6,525 bases of DNA. Origin: Candidatus Heimdallarchaeota archaeon. GTDB lineage: Archaea; Asgardarchaeota; Heimdallarchaeia; Hodarchaeales; S146-22. Position numbers and translations under genes: made by a program. The stretch spans positions 1 to 6,525 of the forward strand of contig WAPZ01000774.1 in NCBI GenBank assembly GCA_015520535.1. The letters run 5' to 3'. Under the pieces are notes generated by a model that searched no databases, was not told where the DNA came from, and saw only the letters and a program-made list of their open reading frames with translations. Below are positions 6,353-6,525 of the stretch, piece after piece; the first letter of the stretch is position 1, and the number at the start of each line of letters is the position of its first letter.

Positions 6353-6525
6353 TTCCAATGTCTTTTTGTCTATGATAAAACTCAGTTCTGTAGCAAGAAC
6401 GATATCTTCAAAACTTATTAAATCAGTTTTTTCTCCTTTCATAAATTTAGCTAGTTTTTTGAATTGATTAAAGTGACCTTTATCTGGTTGTTTAAGTGTT
6501 TCTTTGTATGGGACCTTATTATTAC
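6350..6525 (-). CDS. C-terminal end of a Gfo/Idh/MocA-type oxidoreductase (partial)
   Basis: A reading frame open from the window edge runs for 57 residues to a TAA at 6352-6350; the start lies outside. It contains YKETLKQPDKGHFNQF, then FMKGEKTDLISFEDIVLATE. This matches the end of Gfo/Idh/MocA-fold NAD(P)-dependent sugar oxidoreductases, especially the bi-domain kind fused to a zinc-type alcohol dehydrogenase, which typically end with K-QDKGH-, a helix, a Pro-Ile-Ser/Pro-Phe-E-E-I stretch and a threonine-containing helix. Such enzymes often occur in surface-glycan clusters and act on sugars or nucleotide sugars; no substrate can be assigned. The frame is on the same strand as wecC and ends 105 bases before its ATG. 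The other two minus-strand frames here contain stops (TAATAATAA at the edge in one, TAG in the other), which supports this frame. Family call from memory of motif pattern, moderately sure. Confidence 0.72.
   Translation of the reverse strand, partial: NNKVPYKETLKQPDKGHFNQFKKLAKFMKGEKTDLISFEDIVLATELSFIIDKKTLE

Noticed and set aside
6181..6375. Plus-strand open frame of 64 residues spanning the wecC start and the upstream gap
   Set aside because: It crosses the wecC N-terminus, the candidate promoter and the end of the oxidoreductase gene, with no motif or ribosome site.

Overview
This AT-rich window is most likely from an archaeon. Three things point that way. TATA-like boxes sit at archaeal spacing ahead of several genes. 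The epimerase and the nucleotide-sugar dehydrogenase carry motif variants I associate with archaeal homologues (TDSGGLQKEA and TEWVE in the epimerase; GTGVGGHCIPKD and SDDIRNTP in the dehydrogenase). Start signals are mixed, with one strong Shine-Dalgarno site and other starts that look leaderless or weakly led. An uncultivated lineage such as the Asgard group is possible, but the sequence alone does not fix it.

Layout. One gene lies on the + strand (20-1768): a diverged YyaL/SSP411-type protein with an apparent thioredoxin-like fold that lacks CXXC, followed by an alpha/alpha-barrel. It converges on a minus-strand block across a 70-base spacer that holds a short hairpin and a T-rich minus-strand terminator. 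Read in its own direction, the minus-strand block contains: the 3' end of a Gfo/Idh/MocA-type oxidoreductase (6525-6350, cut by the window edge); a UDP-ManNAc dehydrogenase (wecC, from 6244); a UDP-GlcNAc 2-epimerase (wecB, from 4878); a GT4 glycosyltransferase that overlaps wecB by ATGA (from 3679); and a TPR-like protein of unknown function with its own promoter and ribosome binding site (from 2555).

How the genes work together. WecB converts UDP-GlcNAc to UDP-ManNAc, and WecC oxidises that to UDP-ManNAcA. The coupled GT4 enzyme probably moves a sugar, possibly but not demonstrably this one, onto a lipid-linked or surface glycan. The oxidoreductase fragment is of a kind often found among glycan genes, so the window looks like the end of a surface-polysaccharide or protein-glycosylation locus. 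The TPR gene and the YyaL-like gene have no evident link to it.

No tRNA, rRNA, CRISPR array, insertion sequence or long repeat was seen. The most notable points are the YyaL-like protein without the family's cysteines, the uncharacterised C-terminal domain of the TPR protein, the low-complexity tail ahead of the epimerase core, and the edge gene fragment with a stem-loop that includes its stop codon. I did not find a convincing new biological system here.
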